Below are positions 25,687-34,282 of a DNA stretch of 64,000 nucleotides, one piece after another (the stretch's first letter is position 1; every line of letters begins with the position of its first letter). Both the position numbers and the translations under genes were made by a program. The stretch comes from Clostridium sp. (GTDB lineage Bacteria; Bacillota; Clostridia; Clostridiales; Clostridiaceae). The notes beneath the pieces were generated by a model that saw nothing but the letters and a program-made list of their open reading frames with translations, had not been told where the DNA came from and did no database searches. Where the stretch lies: contig JARLHR010000026.1 in the NCBI GenBank assembly GCA_031292145.1, forward strand, positions 44,303-108,302, in the 5' to 3' direction.

Positions 25687-25774
25687 TTTAAAAAGAGCAG
25701 CTATGCTGCATATAAGAACATTTCATGGCATTTAAAAAGAGCAGCTATGCTGCATATAAGAACATTTCATGGCA
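25687..25774. repeat. Exact 44-bp tandem duplication
   Basis: Two identical 44-base units starting at 25687 and 25731 (each begins TTTAAAAAGAGCAGCTATGC and ends TTTCATGGCA). They lie between ygeW and carbamate kinase and are followed by the right arm of hairpin repeat S (25781-25809). Being exact, the duplication is recent or maintained. Confidence 0.95.
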
Positions 25775-25837
25775 ATTTTAGACTTGTTATTTATTTTCAT
25801 GTGCCTTAAATATTTAAAGAGAGAATTGGAGGGATAT

Positions 25838-26758
25838 ATGGTGAGTAAGATTGTAATAGCGTTAGGAGGAAATGCACTGGGAGATACACTAGAGGAACAA
25901 ATGAAATCAGTAAAATTAACTGCTGAAAGTATTGTAGATTTAATCGAAAGTGGAAATCAGGTAGTTATTACTCATGGAAATGGACCTCAAGTGGGAATGA
26001 TAAACTCAGCTATGGAGCTTGTTAAAAAATATCAAATACCATTAACAATGTGTGTTGCAATGAGTCAAGGGTATATTGGATATGATTTGCAAAATGCAAT
26101 TAGAGAAGAACTTTTATCACGTAATTTAAATAATCCTGTTACAACTCTCATTACTCAAACTCTTGTGGATCCGAATGATAACGCATTTTTAACCCCTACA
26201 AAGCCAATTGGAGGTTTTTATTCAAAAGAGGATGCTGAAAAATTAGAGAAGACCGGAATAGTGATGAAAGAAGATTCAGGTAGGGGATATAGGCAAGTTG
26301 TTTGTTCTCCAAAACCTATTGATATAATTGAAAAAGAAACGATTTTAGAACTAGTATCAGCTGGAGAAATAGTTATTGCGTGTGGCGGTGGTGGAATTCC
26401 AGTTATTCAAACAGAAAACAACCATTTAAAAGGTGTACCAGCAGTAATCGATAAAGATTTTGTAGCAGCACTATTAGCTAAAGAGATAGATGCAGATTGT
26501 TTAATTATACTAACCGCAGTAGAAAAGGTTGCTATAAACTTTGGAAGGCCAGATATTAAATGGTTAGATTCACTTACCGTAGAAGAAGCTAAAGAGTACA
26601 TTAAAGAAGGCCAATTTGCACCGGGGTCTATGCTTCCCAAAGTGCAAGCAGCTTTAGAATTTATTTCTCCAGGAAAAGGAAGGACTGCAATTATTACGCT
26701 TTTAAACAAAGTACATGATGGAATTTTAGGTAAAACAGGAACTCACTTTAAAATGTAA
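25838..26758 (+). CDS. arcC: Carbamate kinase
   Basis: About 306 residues, start at the Met of MVSKIVIALGGNAL after GGAGGG; the open frame to 25769 runs through the repeat and is not used. Amino-acid-kinase fold motifs: ALGGNALGD, VITHGNGPQVG, SQGYIGYDLQNAI, CGGGGIPV, VIDKDFVAALLA and the lysine segment PGSMLPKVQAALEF. It converts ADP and carbamoyl phosphate to ATP, carbon dioxide and ammonia. No arginine deiminase is nearby. With ygeW upstream this is the energy-yielding step of purine degradation (YqeA-like role). Confidence 0.92.
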   Translation: MVSKIVIALGGNALGDTLEEQMKSVKLTAESIVDLIESGNQVVITHGNGPQVGMINSAMELVKKYQIPLTMCVAMSQGYIGYDLQNAIREELLSRNLNNPVTTLITQTLVDPNDNAFLTPTKPIGGFYSKEDAEKLEKTGIVMKEDSGRGYRQVVCSPKPIDIIEKETILELVSAGEIVIACGGGGIPVIQTENNHLKGVPAVIDKDFVAALLAKEIDADCLIILTAVEKVAINFGRPDIKWLDSLTVEEAKEYIKEGQFAPGSMLPKVQAALEFISPGKGRTAIITLLNKVHDGILGKTGTHFKM

Positions 26759-26760
26759 AG

Positions 26761-27066
26761 TTAAACTTATGATATAGCTTTCCGAAATCATAAATATTGT
26801 TATTTCGAAGGACTATGAAAATGTTGCTGAAGGTACTAAGTTGCAAGTTGTACCCAATCCAGAATGCTCCCGCTTTCAGCGTGACAAGCTAAATTGGATA
26901 TTTTAAAAGGAAACTCGACTCGCTTCGCTCACTGAGTAAGCGATTCACACCAAATCATAGATTTGGGTTCTCTGCTTAACAACCTTTAACAGCTCATTTT
27001 CAAATGCCTTCTGAATAAAAATATTTATGATTTCTAGTATAGTAATACATTCCAAGTATAAGTTTA
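26761..27066. repeat. Long imperfect hairpin repeat P, copy A, carrying repeat Q
   Basis: About 306 bp starting just after the carbamate kinase stop. The outer ends TTAAACTTAT and ATAAGTTTAG are complementary. Inner arms pair as AATCATAAATATT with AATATTTATGATT and GACTATGAAAATG with CATTTTCAAATGCC (imperfect). It shares the CCGAAAT motif and the TTTCTAGTATAGTAATACAT-type right end with copies B, C and D, but its stem sequence differs. A short copy of repeat Q is inserted on the opposite strand at 26909-26978. Confidence 0.75.
26909..26978 (-). repeat. Dispersed repeat Q, short form, nested in hairpin copy A
   Basis: On the minus strand it reads AGAGAACCCAAATCTATGAT, then GGTGTGAATCGCTTACTCAG, ending GAGTTTCC. 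The last 50 bases are close to repeat Q at 2541-2667; the front part is deleted as in the copy at 48134-48196. Confidence 0.75.
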
Positions 27067-27089
27067 GTTCGTGGTTTGTTTATCTATAA

Positions 27090-27140
27090 CAAGCCTGTAG
27101 ATGCCATAAAACAAAAAGATCTACAGGCTTAGTTTTAATT
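27090..27140 (+). terminator. Hairpin before the hydantoinase gene
   Basis: AAGCCTGTAGAT pairs exactly with ATCTACAGGCTT across a 19-base loop and is followed by AGTTTTAATTATTT. It is a probable terminator or attenuator about 70 bases upstream of the hydantoinase start. Confidence 0.65.
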
Positions 27141-27212
27141 ATTTCAGTTATAGCAATGCAACTACATATAAGGAATAATCAAAAAAATATAAAATGAAAG
27201 AAGCGCTTATGA

Positions 27213-28595
27213 ATGATTATTATTAAAAATGGAACGATTGTGACTGAATCAGAAAGTTATTGTTCAGATATTATGATAGAAAATAATAAAATATCTTGTA
27301 TTGGAGCAAATTTATCCAATGATAATGCAGAAATCATTGATGCTTTGGGAATGTATATAATTCCTGGAGCAGTGGATGTGCATACTCATATGGATTTGCA
27401 ATCTGGAAATAGTCGTTCAATAGACGACTTTTATACTGGAACTGTTGCAGCTGTTTGTGGTGGAACTACAAGTATTGTTGACCATGTAGCCTTTGGCCCT
27501 AAAAATTGTGATATTCGTCACCAAATTGACGAATATCATAAATTGGCTAAGGGAAAAGCAGTAATTGATTATGGATTCCATGGAGTAATACAGCATGTAA
27601 ATGATGAGGTTTTATCTGAAATGGAGTCTTTGGTTAAAGAAGGAATTTCTAGCTTTAAGATTTATATGACATATGATTTTAAACTGGATGACGTCTTAAT
27701 TTTAAAAGTATTAAAAAAAGCAAAAGAATTGGGAGTAATTATTGCTGTACATGCTGAAAACAATGATGTTATAAATTACCTTAGAGAAAATTATGTTTCA
27801 AATGGTTGTTTAGAAACAATATACCATGCAAAATCACGACCAGATCACTGTGAAGCAGAGGCAATTAGCAGAGTGCTACATCTTGCAGCATTGGCAGGAG
27901 ATGCCCCAATTTATATTGTCCATATTTCTACTGAAAAGGGATTGGATGAGATAAGAAAAGCAAGAGCACAGGGGCAAAAGAATATTTTTTCTGAAACTTG
28001 CACTCAGTACCTAACAATGACAGAGAAAAAATATCTTGAGCCAGACAATAATGGATTAAAATATGTAATGTCTCCACCTTTACGTCACAAGAATGATATT
28101 GATGCTCTATGGAAAGGCGTACAAGATGGTGCAATTAATGTAATTGCTACTGATCACTGTTCATTCAATTTAAAAGGTGACAAACAAAAGGGAGTTAATG
28201 ATTTTACAAAATGCCCTAATGGAGCTCATGGCGTTGCTGAACGAGTAATGGTAATTTTCTCTGAAGGCGTTATGAATAAGAAAATTTCAATTAATCGTTT
28301 TGTAGAACTTTTATGTACAAATCCTGCAAAGATTTATGGGCTTTATCCTAAAAAGGGTTCTTTGATTCCAGGTGGGGATGCTGATATTACTATCATTAAC
28401 CCAAATCCTGAGTATACTCTTACAAGAAGTATGCTTCATGGAGCTGTAGATTACACATGTTTTGAAGGCATGACATTAAAGGGTGATATTGATACTGTAA
28501 TACAGGGTGGGAAAGTAGCTTATAAAAATAATGAGTTTTTAGGGAAAAAAGGTGATGGAAAATTTATTAAGAGAAAAGTAATGAAACAATACTAA
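27213..28595 (+). CDS. hyuA: Dihydropyrimidinase/hydantoinase-type amidohydrolase
   Basis: 460 residues, normal length for the family. The binuclear metal site is complete: VDVHTHMDL (two His), SSFKIYMTYDF (the Lys carbamylated in this family), VHAENND, IVHISTEKG and ATDHCSFN (Asp). A typical composite amidohydrolase start (IKNGTIVTES) and end (LGKKGDGKFIKR) are present. It corresponds to the hydantoinase (HyuA/YgeZ) of anaerobic purine clusters, acting on ring-opened ureido or hydantoin-like intermediates; allantoin or pyrimidine substrates are alternatives. The ribosome site is weak (GAAAGAAG). Confidence 0.9.
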   Translation: MIIIKNGTIVTESESYCSDIMIENNKISCIGANLSNDNAEIIDALGMYIIPGAVDVHTHMDLQSGNSRSIDDFYTGTVAAVCGGTTSIVDHVAFGPKNCDIRHQIDEYHKLAKGKAVIDYGFHGVIQHVNDEVLSEMESLVKEGISSFKIYMTYDFKLDDVLILKVLKKAKELGVIIAVHAENNDVINYLRENYVSNGCLETIYHAKSRPDHCEAEAISRVLHLAALAGDAPIYIVHISTEKGLDEIRKARAQGQKNIFSETCTQYLTMTEKKYLEPDNNGLKYVMSPPLRHKNDIDALWKGVQDGAINVIATDHCSFNLKGDKQKGVNDFTKCPNGAHGVAERVMVIFSEGVMNKKISINRFVELLCTNPAKIYGLYPKKGSLIPGGDADITIINPNPEYTLTRSMLHGAVDYTCFEGMTLKGDIDTVIQGGKVAYKNNEFLGKKGDGKFIKRKVMKQY

Positions 28596-28711
28596 ACCAC
28601 TATTGAACATATTACGCATAGCATCAACAATGCTTTGCTGCCATGCTTTCAATTATTTGTTGAGGCTTAATAAGATAAAATGTAAATATAGGATGATAAG
28701 GAGATTTGACA

Positions 28712-29353
28712 ATGAGTGTATACGATGATTTGGATTTTTTTAAAAGGCTAATTAAAGGGATTGCAGAAGAGTTTGGGTCTAATTGTGAAGTTGCGATTCA
28801 TGATTTAAAAGCAGGATATGAACACAGCATTATAGCGATTGAGAATGGGCACGTTACAGGACGCAAGGTGGGAGATGTTGCATCGCGAATTGCAATGGAA
28901 ACAATTCATTCCAATCTTCAGAATAAAGATCACTATAGTTATAGTACCCGTACGAATGATGGACGTATTTTAAAATCTACTACTATATGCATTCCAGATC
29001 AAAATGGCAAAGCTAAAGCACTTCTTTGTATTAATTATGATATTACTCAGCTAATAGTGTCTAATAAAATTATGAGAGATTTTGTTTCTATAAATGAAAT
29101 AAAGGATAATGATGAGGGTGATGTTGCAATTCCAACCGATGTTAACCAACTTCTCGAAGATTTAATTGAGGAATCATATCAATTAATTGGAAAACCTGTT
29201 GCAGTTATGACTAAAGAAGATAAAATGAAAGCCATTAAATATTTGGAGAGTAAAGGTGCGCTTTTAATTAAAAGATCGGGAGATAAAATTTCAAAGTTCT
29301 ATGATATTTCAAAATATTCACTTTACAGCTATTTAAATAGCAATGAGGATTAA
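28712..29353 (+). CDS. YheO/DauR-like PAS-HTH transcriptional regulator
   Basis: About 213 residues, start at the ATG after AAGGAGATTTGACA. The N-terminal PAS-like domain of the YheO family (about 5-120) reads EFGSNCEVAIHDLKAGYEHSI, IENGHVTGRKVGD and LCINYDIT. The C-terminal helix-turn-helix (about 165-210) contains AIKYLESKGALLIKRSGDKI and SKYSLYSYL. Relatives regulate amino acid or peptide use in response to a small molecule. The position inside the purine cluster suggests it senses a purine or breakdown product; this is inference. Confidence 0.85.
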   Translation: MSVYDDLDFFKRLIKGIAEEFGSNCEVAIHDLKAGYEHSIIAIENGHVTGRKVGDVASRIAMETIHSNLQNKDHYSYSTRTNDGRILKSTTICIPDQNGKAKALLCINYDITQLIVSNKIMRDFVSINEIKDNDEGDVAIPTDVNQLLEDLIEESYQLIGKPVAVMTKEDKMKAIKYLESKGALLIKRSGDKISKFYDISKYSLYSYLNSNED

Positions 29354-29546
29354 ATATAATACTGTAAAATATTTAAAAGGATGAATAAAAAACTGAACAA
29401 TTAGTCTTTTATTCTGTAGATTATTAATTTAATAAGTAATAATTCTGTGGAAATCAGATATATATAATAATGGAACTCATATGTAAATTAAGTAAGCTTA
29501 GAAAAAATTTATTGGGAAATACCAATATATATGGAATGCAATTAAA

Positions 29547-29602
29547 ATTGATCAACTAGCCAGTTAGCTGATAACAAAAATAGGAAATGACTAGTTGATC
29601 AG
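29547..29602. promoter_or_regulatory. Inverted repeat before a promoter upstream of guanine deaminase
   Basis: TTGATCAACTAG and CTAGTTGATCAG are complementary arms separated by about 30 bases. Directly after the right arm a promoter-like TTGACA (29604-29609) with TATAGC 18 bases later can be read. The right arm abuts the -35 box, so it could be an operator or a terminator of the preceding transcript. Confidence 0.45.
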
Positions 29603-29683
29603 ATTGACAATACAGTAAACGTTTCACTATAGCTTTATATTTAATGCATAAAAGTGAACCTTTGGCCATTAGTAATGTGTATT

Positions 29684-29746
29684 TTAGGCACATGAAAGAA
29701 AATAGGCTTGGCAGATGGATCTGTTATTTTTTTGAATGTGCCTTAT
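29684..29746. repeat. AT-rich hairpin repeat S (full copy)
   Basis: TTAGGCACATGAAAGAAAAT pairs with TGTTATTTTTTTGAATGTGC and the following CTTA. It sits just before the ribosome site of guanine deaminase, and the upstream frame to 29644 that crosses it is not coding. Related to 15104-15181 and the half copies at 25781 and 36845. Confidence 0.6.
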
Positions 29747-29760
29747 TAGGAGGTCTTGTA

Positions 29761-31044
29761 ATGCAAGATGAGTATATTGTTAAAGGCAATATTATTTTTA
29801 CTAAGGAATTAGGTAAATATGAAATATTTGAAAATGGATATATTGTTATCGATGGTAAATTTGTTAAGGGTGTTTATAAAGAGCTGCCTGAAAAGTACAG
29901 TAAACTAAAGATTTTAAATTATGGAAATGCACTTATAATACCAGGATTTATTGACATTCATTCACATGCACCACAGTTTCCAAACTTAGGATTAGGACTG
30001 GATAAGGAGCTTATGCCATGGTTAGATTCATATACCTTCCCAGAAGAAAAAAAATATTCCAATATAGACTATGCAAAAAAAGTGTATTCTGCTTTTGTAA
30101 GAAGTTTATGGAAATATGGCACTACAAGATCATGCGTTTTTGCTACCATTCATAAGAATGCAACAAAGTTATTAATGGATTTGTTTGCAGAAGCGGGATT
30201 AGGTGCATATGTAGGAAAGGTTAATATGAATAGAAATGCACCAGGATATTTATTAGAAAGTACGGAGGAATCTATTCATAATACTAAAGAACTATTAGAT
30301 GAATATGGTCAAAAATATGAATTGGTGAAGCCTATTATCACACCAAGATTTGTTCCAACATGTAGCTTTGAGCTTTTAAAAAGTCTTGGGGAATTATCAA
30401 AGAAATATAAAGTTCCAGTGCAATCTCATTTGAGTGAGAATTTGAGCGAAATCAGTTTTGTTAAAAAACTACATCCCAAATCAAAAAACTATGCCAGTGT
30501 CTATAATGAAGCCGGATTATTTGGTGACCTCCCTACTATAATGGCCCATTGTATTTGGTTAGAAGAAGATGAAATTGAACTAATGGTGAGAAAAGAAGCT
30601 TTCATTGCCCACTGTCCTAATTCAAATAACAATTTATCAAGTGGTATTGCGCCTATTCGAAAATTGATGAAAAAAGGTTTAAACATAGGACTTGGAGCAG
30701 ATATATCAGGTGGACACAGTGTATCGATGACGAATGTAATTGCTAGTTGTGCTCAGGTGTCAAAGTTAAAATGGCTAGAAAGTAATAAAGCAGACAAGCC
30801 TTTAACCACAGCAGAATTATTATACTTGTCAACAAAGGGCGGAGGAAAATTTTTTGGTAAAGTAGGAAGTTTTGAAGAAGGATATGAATTTGATGCCTTA
30901 ATTATTGATGATAGAAGTTTATCTATCTTCAAGCCATTGTCAATAGAAGAAAGACTAGAAAAATTTATTTACACCGGTGATGACAGAAATATTAAGGAAA
31001 GATATGTAGCAGGTAAAAAGATAAAAGAACCGAAACAATATTGA
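29761..31044 (+). CDS. guaD: Guanine deaminase
   Basis: About 427 residues, start at the Met of MQDEYIVKG, preceded by AGGAGG; the longer frame to 29644 crosses a hairpin repeat. Zinc-amidohydrolase motifs: PGFIDIHSHAPQF, QSHLSEN, MAHCIWLEEDE and GLGADISGGHSVSM, in the pattern of guanine deaminases (PGFIDxHxHxxQ). It converts guanine to xanthine, feeding the xanthine-handling enzymes encoded nearby. It lies 95 bases before ygfK. Confidence 0.92.
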   Translation: MQDEYIVKGNIIFTKELGKYEIFENGYIVIDGKFVKGVYKELPEKYSKLKILNYGNALIIPGFIDIHSHAPQFPNLGLGLDKELMPWLDSYTFPEEKKYSNIDYAKKVYSAFVRSLWKYGTTRSCVFATIHKNATKLLMDLFAEAGLGAYVGKVNMNRNAPGYLLESTEESIHNTKELLDEYGQKYELVKPIITPRFVPTCSFELLKSLGELSKKYKVPVQSHLSENLSEISFVKKLHPKSKNYASVYNEAGLFGDLPTIMAHCIWLEEDEIELMVRKEAFIAHCPNSNNNLSSGIAPIRKLMKKGLNIGLGADISGGHSVSMTNVIASCAQVSKLKWLESNKADKPLTTAELLYLSTKGGGKFFGKVGSFEEGYEFDALIIDDRSLSIFKPLSIEERLEKFIYTGDDRNIKERYVAGKKIKEPKQY

Positions 31045-31139
31045 ATATTTTTATACTAAAATTTGATTAACTAGTCAATAAGTACTAGCTATATTTATTT
31101 TAGTTATAATTTAAAAAATAGAAAATAGGGGGATTATTT

Positions 31140-34100
31140 ATGAGTGATAAGATGCAACGCATTCCTTTTGAAAAAATGTTAACTTGGGTTACTAGAGAGT
31201 TAAAAGAAAAAGAATCTATTTTTGGCGTGCATAAAGATAAATTTTATTATAATGAAACTGGAAAATCAATTACTTTATTTAATGAGAAACTTTCATCACC
31301 ACTTGGACCGGCAGCAGGACCAAATTCCCAATTAGCACAAAATATTGTTTGTGCATATTTAACTGGAAGTCGTTTTATTGAATTAAAAACAGTACAAGTT
31401 ATTGATGGAGAAGATATTACAGTGTCTAAACCTTGCATCAATGCACAAGATGAGGGTTACAACGTAGAGTGGTCTACAGAATTAAGAGTGCCAGAAGCCT
31501 TTGATGAATATATAAAAGCCTGGTTTTTACTTCATGTTTTGATGAAAGAGCTCAAATTTGCAAAGGAAAGAGATTTTATGTTCAATATGAGCGTAGGATA
31601 TGACTTGAAAGGCATAAAATCTCCTAAAATTGATACTTATATTAAAGGAATGCAAGACGCATCGTCTACAAAAATTTGGACAGAATGTGAAGAAGCACTT
31701 CTTTCTCATATGGATATGTTTTCTGAATTTACAAAGGAAGATTTGAAAAAAATTTCACCAACTATTTGTTCATCTATTACAATATCAACACTTCATGGTT
31801 GTCCTGCTAATGAAATTGAAAGCATTGCTAGTTATTTTCTTGAAGAAAAGAAATTAAATACTTATATTAAAATGAATCCTACATTACTAGGAGAAAAGTT
31901 TGTTAAAGAAACTTTAACAGCTATGGGGTATGACTATATAGTTCTTAATGGACATCATTTTACAAATGATTTGCAGTACTCAGATGGAGTTGCAATGCTA
32001 AAACGTTTGAAAGCTGCTGCAAATAACTTAAATCTAGAAATAGGAGTTAAACTAACTAATACACTGCCAGCTAAAATTATTAATAATGAATTACCAGGGG
32101 AAGAAATGTATATGTCAGGACGTGCATTATTTCCACTATCTATATCTTTAGCTAGTAAATTAGCTAAAGAATTTAATGGTGATTTACAAATTTCTTATTC
32201 AGGTGGGGCTGATTTCTTTAATATTGATAAAATATTATCTACAGGAATTAGTCCAATAACATTTACGACATCTATCTTAAAGCCAGGTGGTTATGAAAGA
32301 ATAACTCAAATGGCTAAAAAAGTTGAAAAACAGCTTAATGGTAAAATTTCTGGAATTAATATAGAAATTCTGGAGGACATAGTCAAGGAAACTATTAATG
32401 ATAAACATTATCGAAAAGAGCTGCGACTTGTTAATAGCAGAAAACTTAATTCTAACCTTCAGTTTTATGATTGTGCAGTTGCACCTTGCTCTGTAGGATG
32501 TCCAATTAATCAGCAAATCCCACAATATACAGCTTTAGTAGGACAAAAAAAATATGATGAGGCTTTTTCAATAATTGCGATAGATAACGCGTTGCCGGCT
32601 ATTACATCAACTATTTGTAATCATAAATGCCAGACTAAATGTACTAGACTTGATTATGATGAATCTGTTTCAATCAGAGATTTGAAACAAATTGCAGTTT
32701 TAAATGCACAGGATAAATTTATTGAGTCTATTAAACCAACAGATATTAGAACTGGTAAAAAAGTTGTTGTTATTGGAGCTGGTCCAGCAGGTCTTTCACT
32801 AGCTCTTTTCTTAAGAAGAAATGGTGTAGATGTTACTGTAAGGGATAAAAAGGAGAATGCATTGGGTGCTGTAGAGCATGTTATACCTGAGTTTAGAATT
32901 TCTTTTGAAATGATTAAAAAAGACTTGGAAATGGTTAAAAAGCAAGGAGTAAAATTTCAATTTTCTATAGATGAAAATATTAATTTGAAGGAATTAAAAA
33001 AAGAATATGATTATATAGTGTTAGCTATAGGAGCATGGAAACCTGGAAAGATTTCACTAAGCGATTGCGATAATAAAGCAATTAATGCTATTTCATTTTT
33101 AGAAAAATATAAGAAACAAGAAGGAAAGATTGCTTTAGGTAAAAAAGTTTGTGTTATTGGGGGAGGCAATGTTGCCATGGATGCAGCTCGCTCAGCTAAA
33201 AGAGTGAGTGGCGTTGAAGAGGTTTCTATTATATACAGAAGAACTAAAAAATATATGCCAGCGGATAATGAAGAAATAGAACTTGCTATTTCTGAAGGAA
33301 TTTTGCTTAAAGAACTCCTTACACCAATTTCTATTAATGATGGCAAACTTACTTGTGAAAAAATGATTTTAGGTAATAGAGATGCATCCTTAAGAAGAAG
33401 TTCCGTAGGTACTGGAGAAATAACAACATTAGATGTAGATACAGTCATTATAGCAGCAGGTGAAAAAATTGATAGTCATTTATTAAGACAAAATGAAATA
33501 TATTTGGACTCTAATGAGTTTCCAATTGTTAACGAAAAATTAGAAACCAATATTGCAAATGTATATGTCATTGGCGATTTAAAAAAAGGTCCATCTACAA
33601 TTGTTAATGCAATAGCGGATGCAAAAACAGTTACGAAAGATATTCTAGCAAAAGAAGGTTTAAGTTCTGATTTTAAGCAAAAAGATTGGTGTACTGACGA
33701 AAAAGTATTATATGGAAGGAAGGGAATATTAGGAGATTCAAAGTCTTGTGAAGAAGAGGCTGATAGATGTTTAGGGTGCAAGAACATTTGTGAATTATGC
33801 GTTGATGTTTGTCCTAATAGAGCAAACCTAATGATTAATGTAAGCAGTGATTTTGTTTCTACTCATCAAATTGTACATTTAGATGGTATGTGCAATGAGT
33901 GCGGTAACTGTGGTATTTTTTGTCCTCACAAAGGAAATCCGTATAAGGATAAAATAACAGTTTTTTGGAGTAAAGAAGATTTTGAAAATAGTGATAACAA
34001 AGGGTTCTTTATTGAAAATTTAGAAAAAGGTATTTGTCTAGTAAGAACTGAAGAAAGCGATATTATAAGTTATACTGTTGGGCAGCAGTCAGCAATTTCA

Positions 34101-34157
34101 AAAGAAATGGTCACTTTAATTCAAACCTGTATAGATAAGTATGACTATATGCTTTAG
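31140..34157 (+). CDS. ygfK: YgfK-type flavin/Fe-S oxidoreductase
   Basis: 1005 residues, close to the usual length. N-terminal part (about 1-430) resembles a dihydroorotate-dehydrogenase-type barrel (LSSPLGPAAGPNSQLAQNI, STLHGCPANEIE). Then comes a glutamate-synthase-like Fe-S region (APCSVGCPINQQIPQY, CNHKCQTKCTR), an NAD(P)/FAD domain (VIGAGPAGLSLALFLRRNG, VIGGGNVAMDAARSA, NVYVIGDLKKGPS), and at the end two 4Fe-4S clusters (CLGCKNICELCVDVCP, CNECGNCGIFCP). Long annotated as a putative selenate reductase subunit, it is now tied to anaerobic uric acid breakdown, probably supplying electrons to reduce a purine ring. A GGGGGA site lies upstream. Confidence 0.9.
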   Translation: MSDKMQRIPFEKMLTWVTRELKEKESIFGVHKDKFYYNETGKSITLFNEKLSSPLGPAAGPNSQLAQNIVCAYLTGSRFIELKTVQVIDGEDITVSKPCINAQDEGYNVEWSTELRVPEAFDEYIKAWFLLHVLMKELKFAKERDFMFNMSVGYDLKGIKSPKIDTYIKGMQDASSTKIWTECEEALLSHMDMFSEFTKEDLKKISPTICSSITISTLHGCPANEIESIASYFLEEKKLNTYIKMNPTLLGEKFVKETLTAMGYDYIVLNGHHFTNDLQYSDGVAMLKRLKAAANNLNLEIGVKLTNTLPAKIINNELPGEEMYMSGRALFPLSISLASKLAKEFNGDLQISYSGGADFFNIDKILSTGISPITFTTSILKPGGYERITQMAKKVEKQLNGKISGINIEILEDIVKETINDKHYRKELRLVNSRKLNSNLQFYDCAVAPCSVGCPINQQIPQYTALVGQKKYDEAFSIIAIDNALPAITSTICNHKCQTKCTRLDYDESVSIRDLKQIAVLNAQDKFIESIKPTDIRTGKKVVVIGAGPAGLSLALFLRRNGVDVTVRDKKENALGAVEHVIPEFRISFEMIKKDLEMVKKQGVKFQFSIDENINLKELKKEYDYIVLAIGAWKPGKISLSDCDNKAINAISFLEKYKKQEGKIALGKKVCVIGGGNVAMDAARSAKRVSGVEEVSIIYRRTKKYMPADNEEIELAISEGILLKELLTPISINDGKLTCEKMILGNRDASLRRSSVGTGEITTLDVDTVIIAAGEKIDSHLLRQNEIYLDSNEFPIVNEKLETNIANVYVIGDLKKGPSTIVNAIADAKTVTKDILAKEGLSSDFKQKDWCTDEKVLYGRKGILGDSKSCEEEADRCLGCKNICELCVDVCPNRANLMINVSSDFVSTHQIVHLDGMCNECGNCGIFCPHKGNPYKDKITVFWSKEDFENSDNKGFFIENLEKGICLVRTEESDIISYTVGQQSAISKEMVTLIQTCIDKYDYML

Positions 34158-34282
34158 TATTAAAAATTAAGTAAATAGTAAGCGAAGAGGTTATGTAGCA
34201 TTACGATAGGGGGAGTGTATGGCAAGGATTTAGAAAATTGAAACAACAATAACACTAGCTATAATTTTAAGGAGGATATTTT

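Noticed and set aside
25769-25837. N-terminal extension of carbamate kinase
   Set aside because: It is translated from the repeat DNA; the kinase fold starts at MVSKIVIALGG after GGAGGG.
29644-29760. N-terminal extension of guanine deaminase
   Set aside because: The extension crosses a hairpin repeat and AGGAGG stands just before the Met at 29761.
34158-34282. Purine riboswitch before the permease
   Set aside because: No aptamer core or terminator pair could be found in the 125-base gap.
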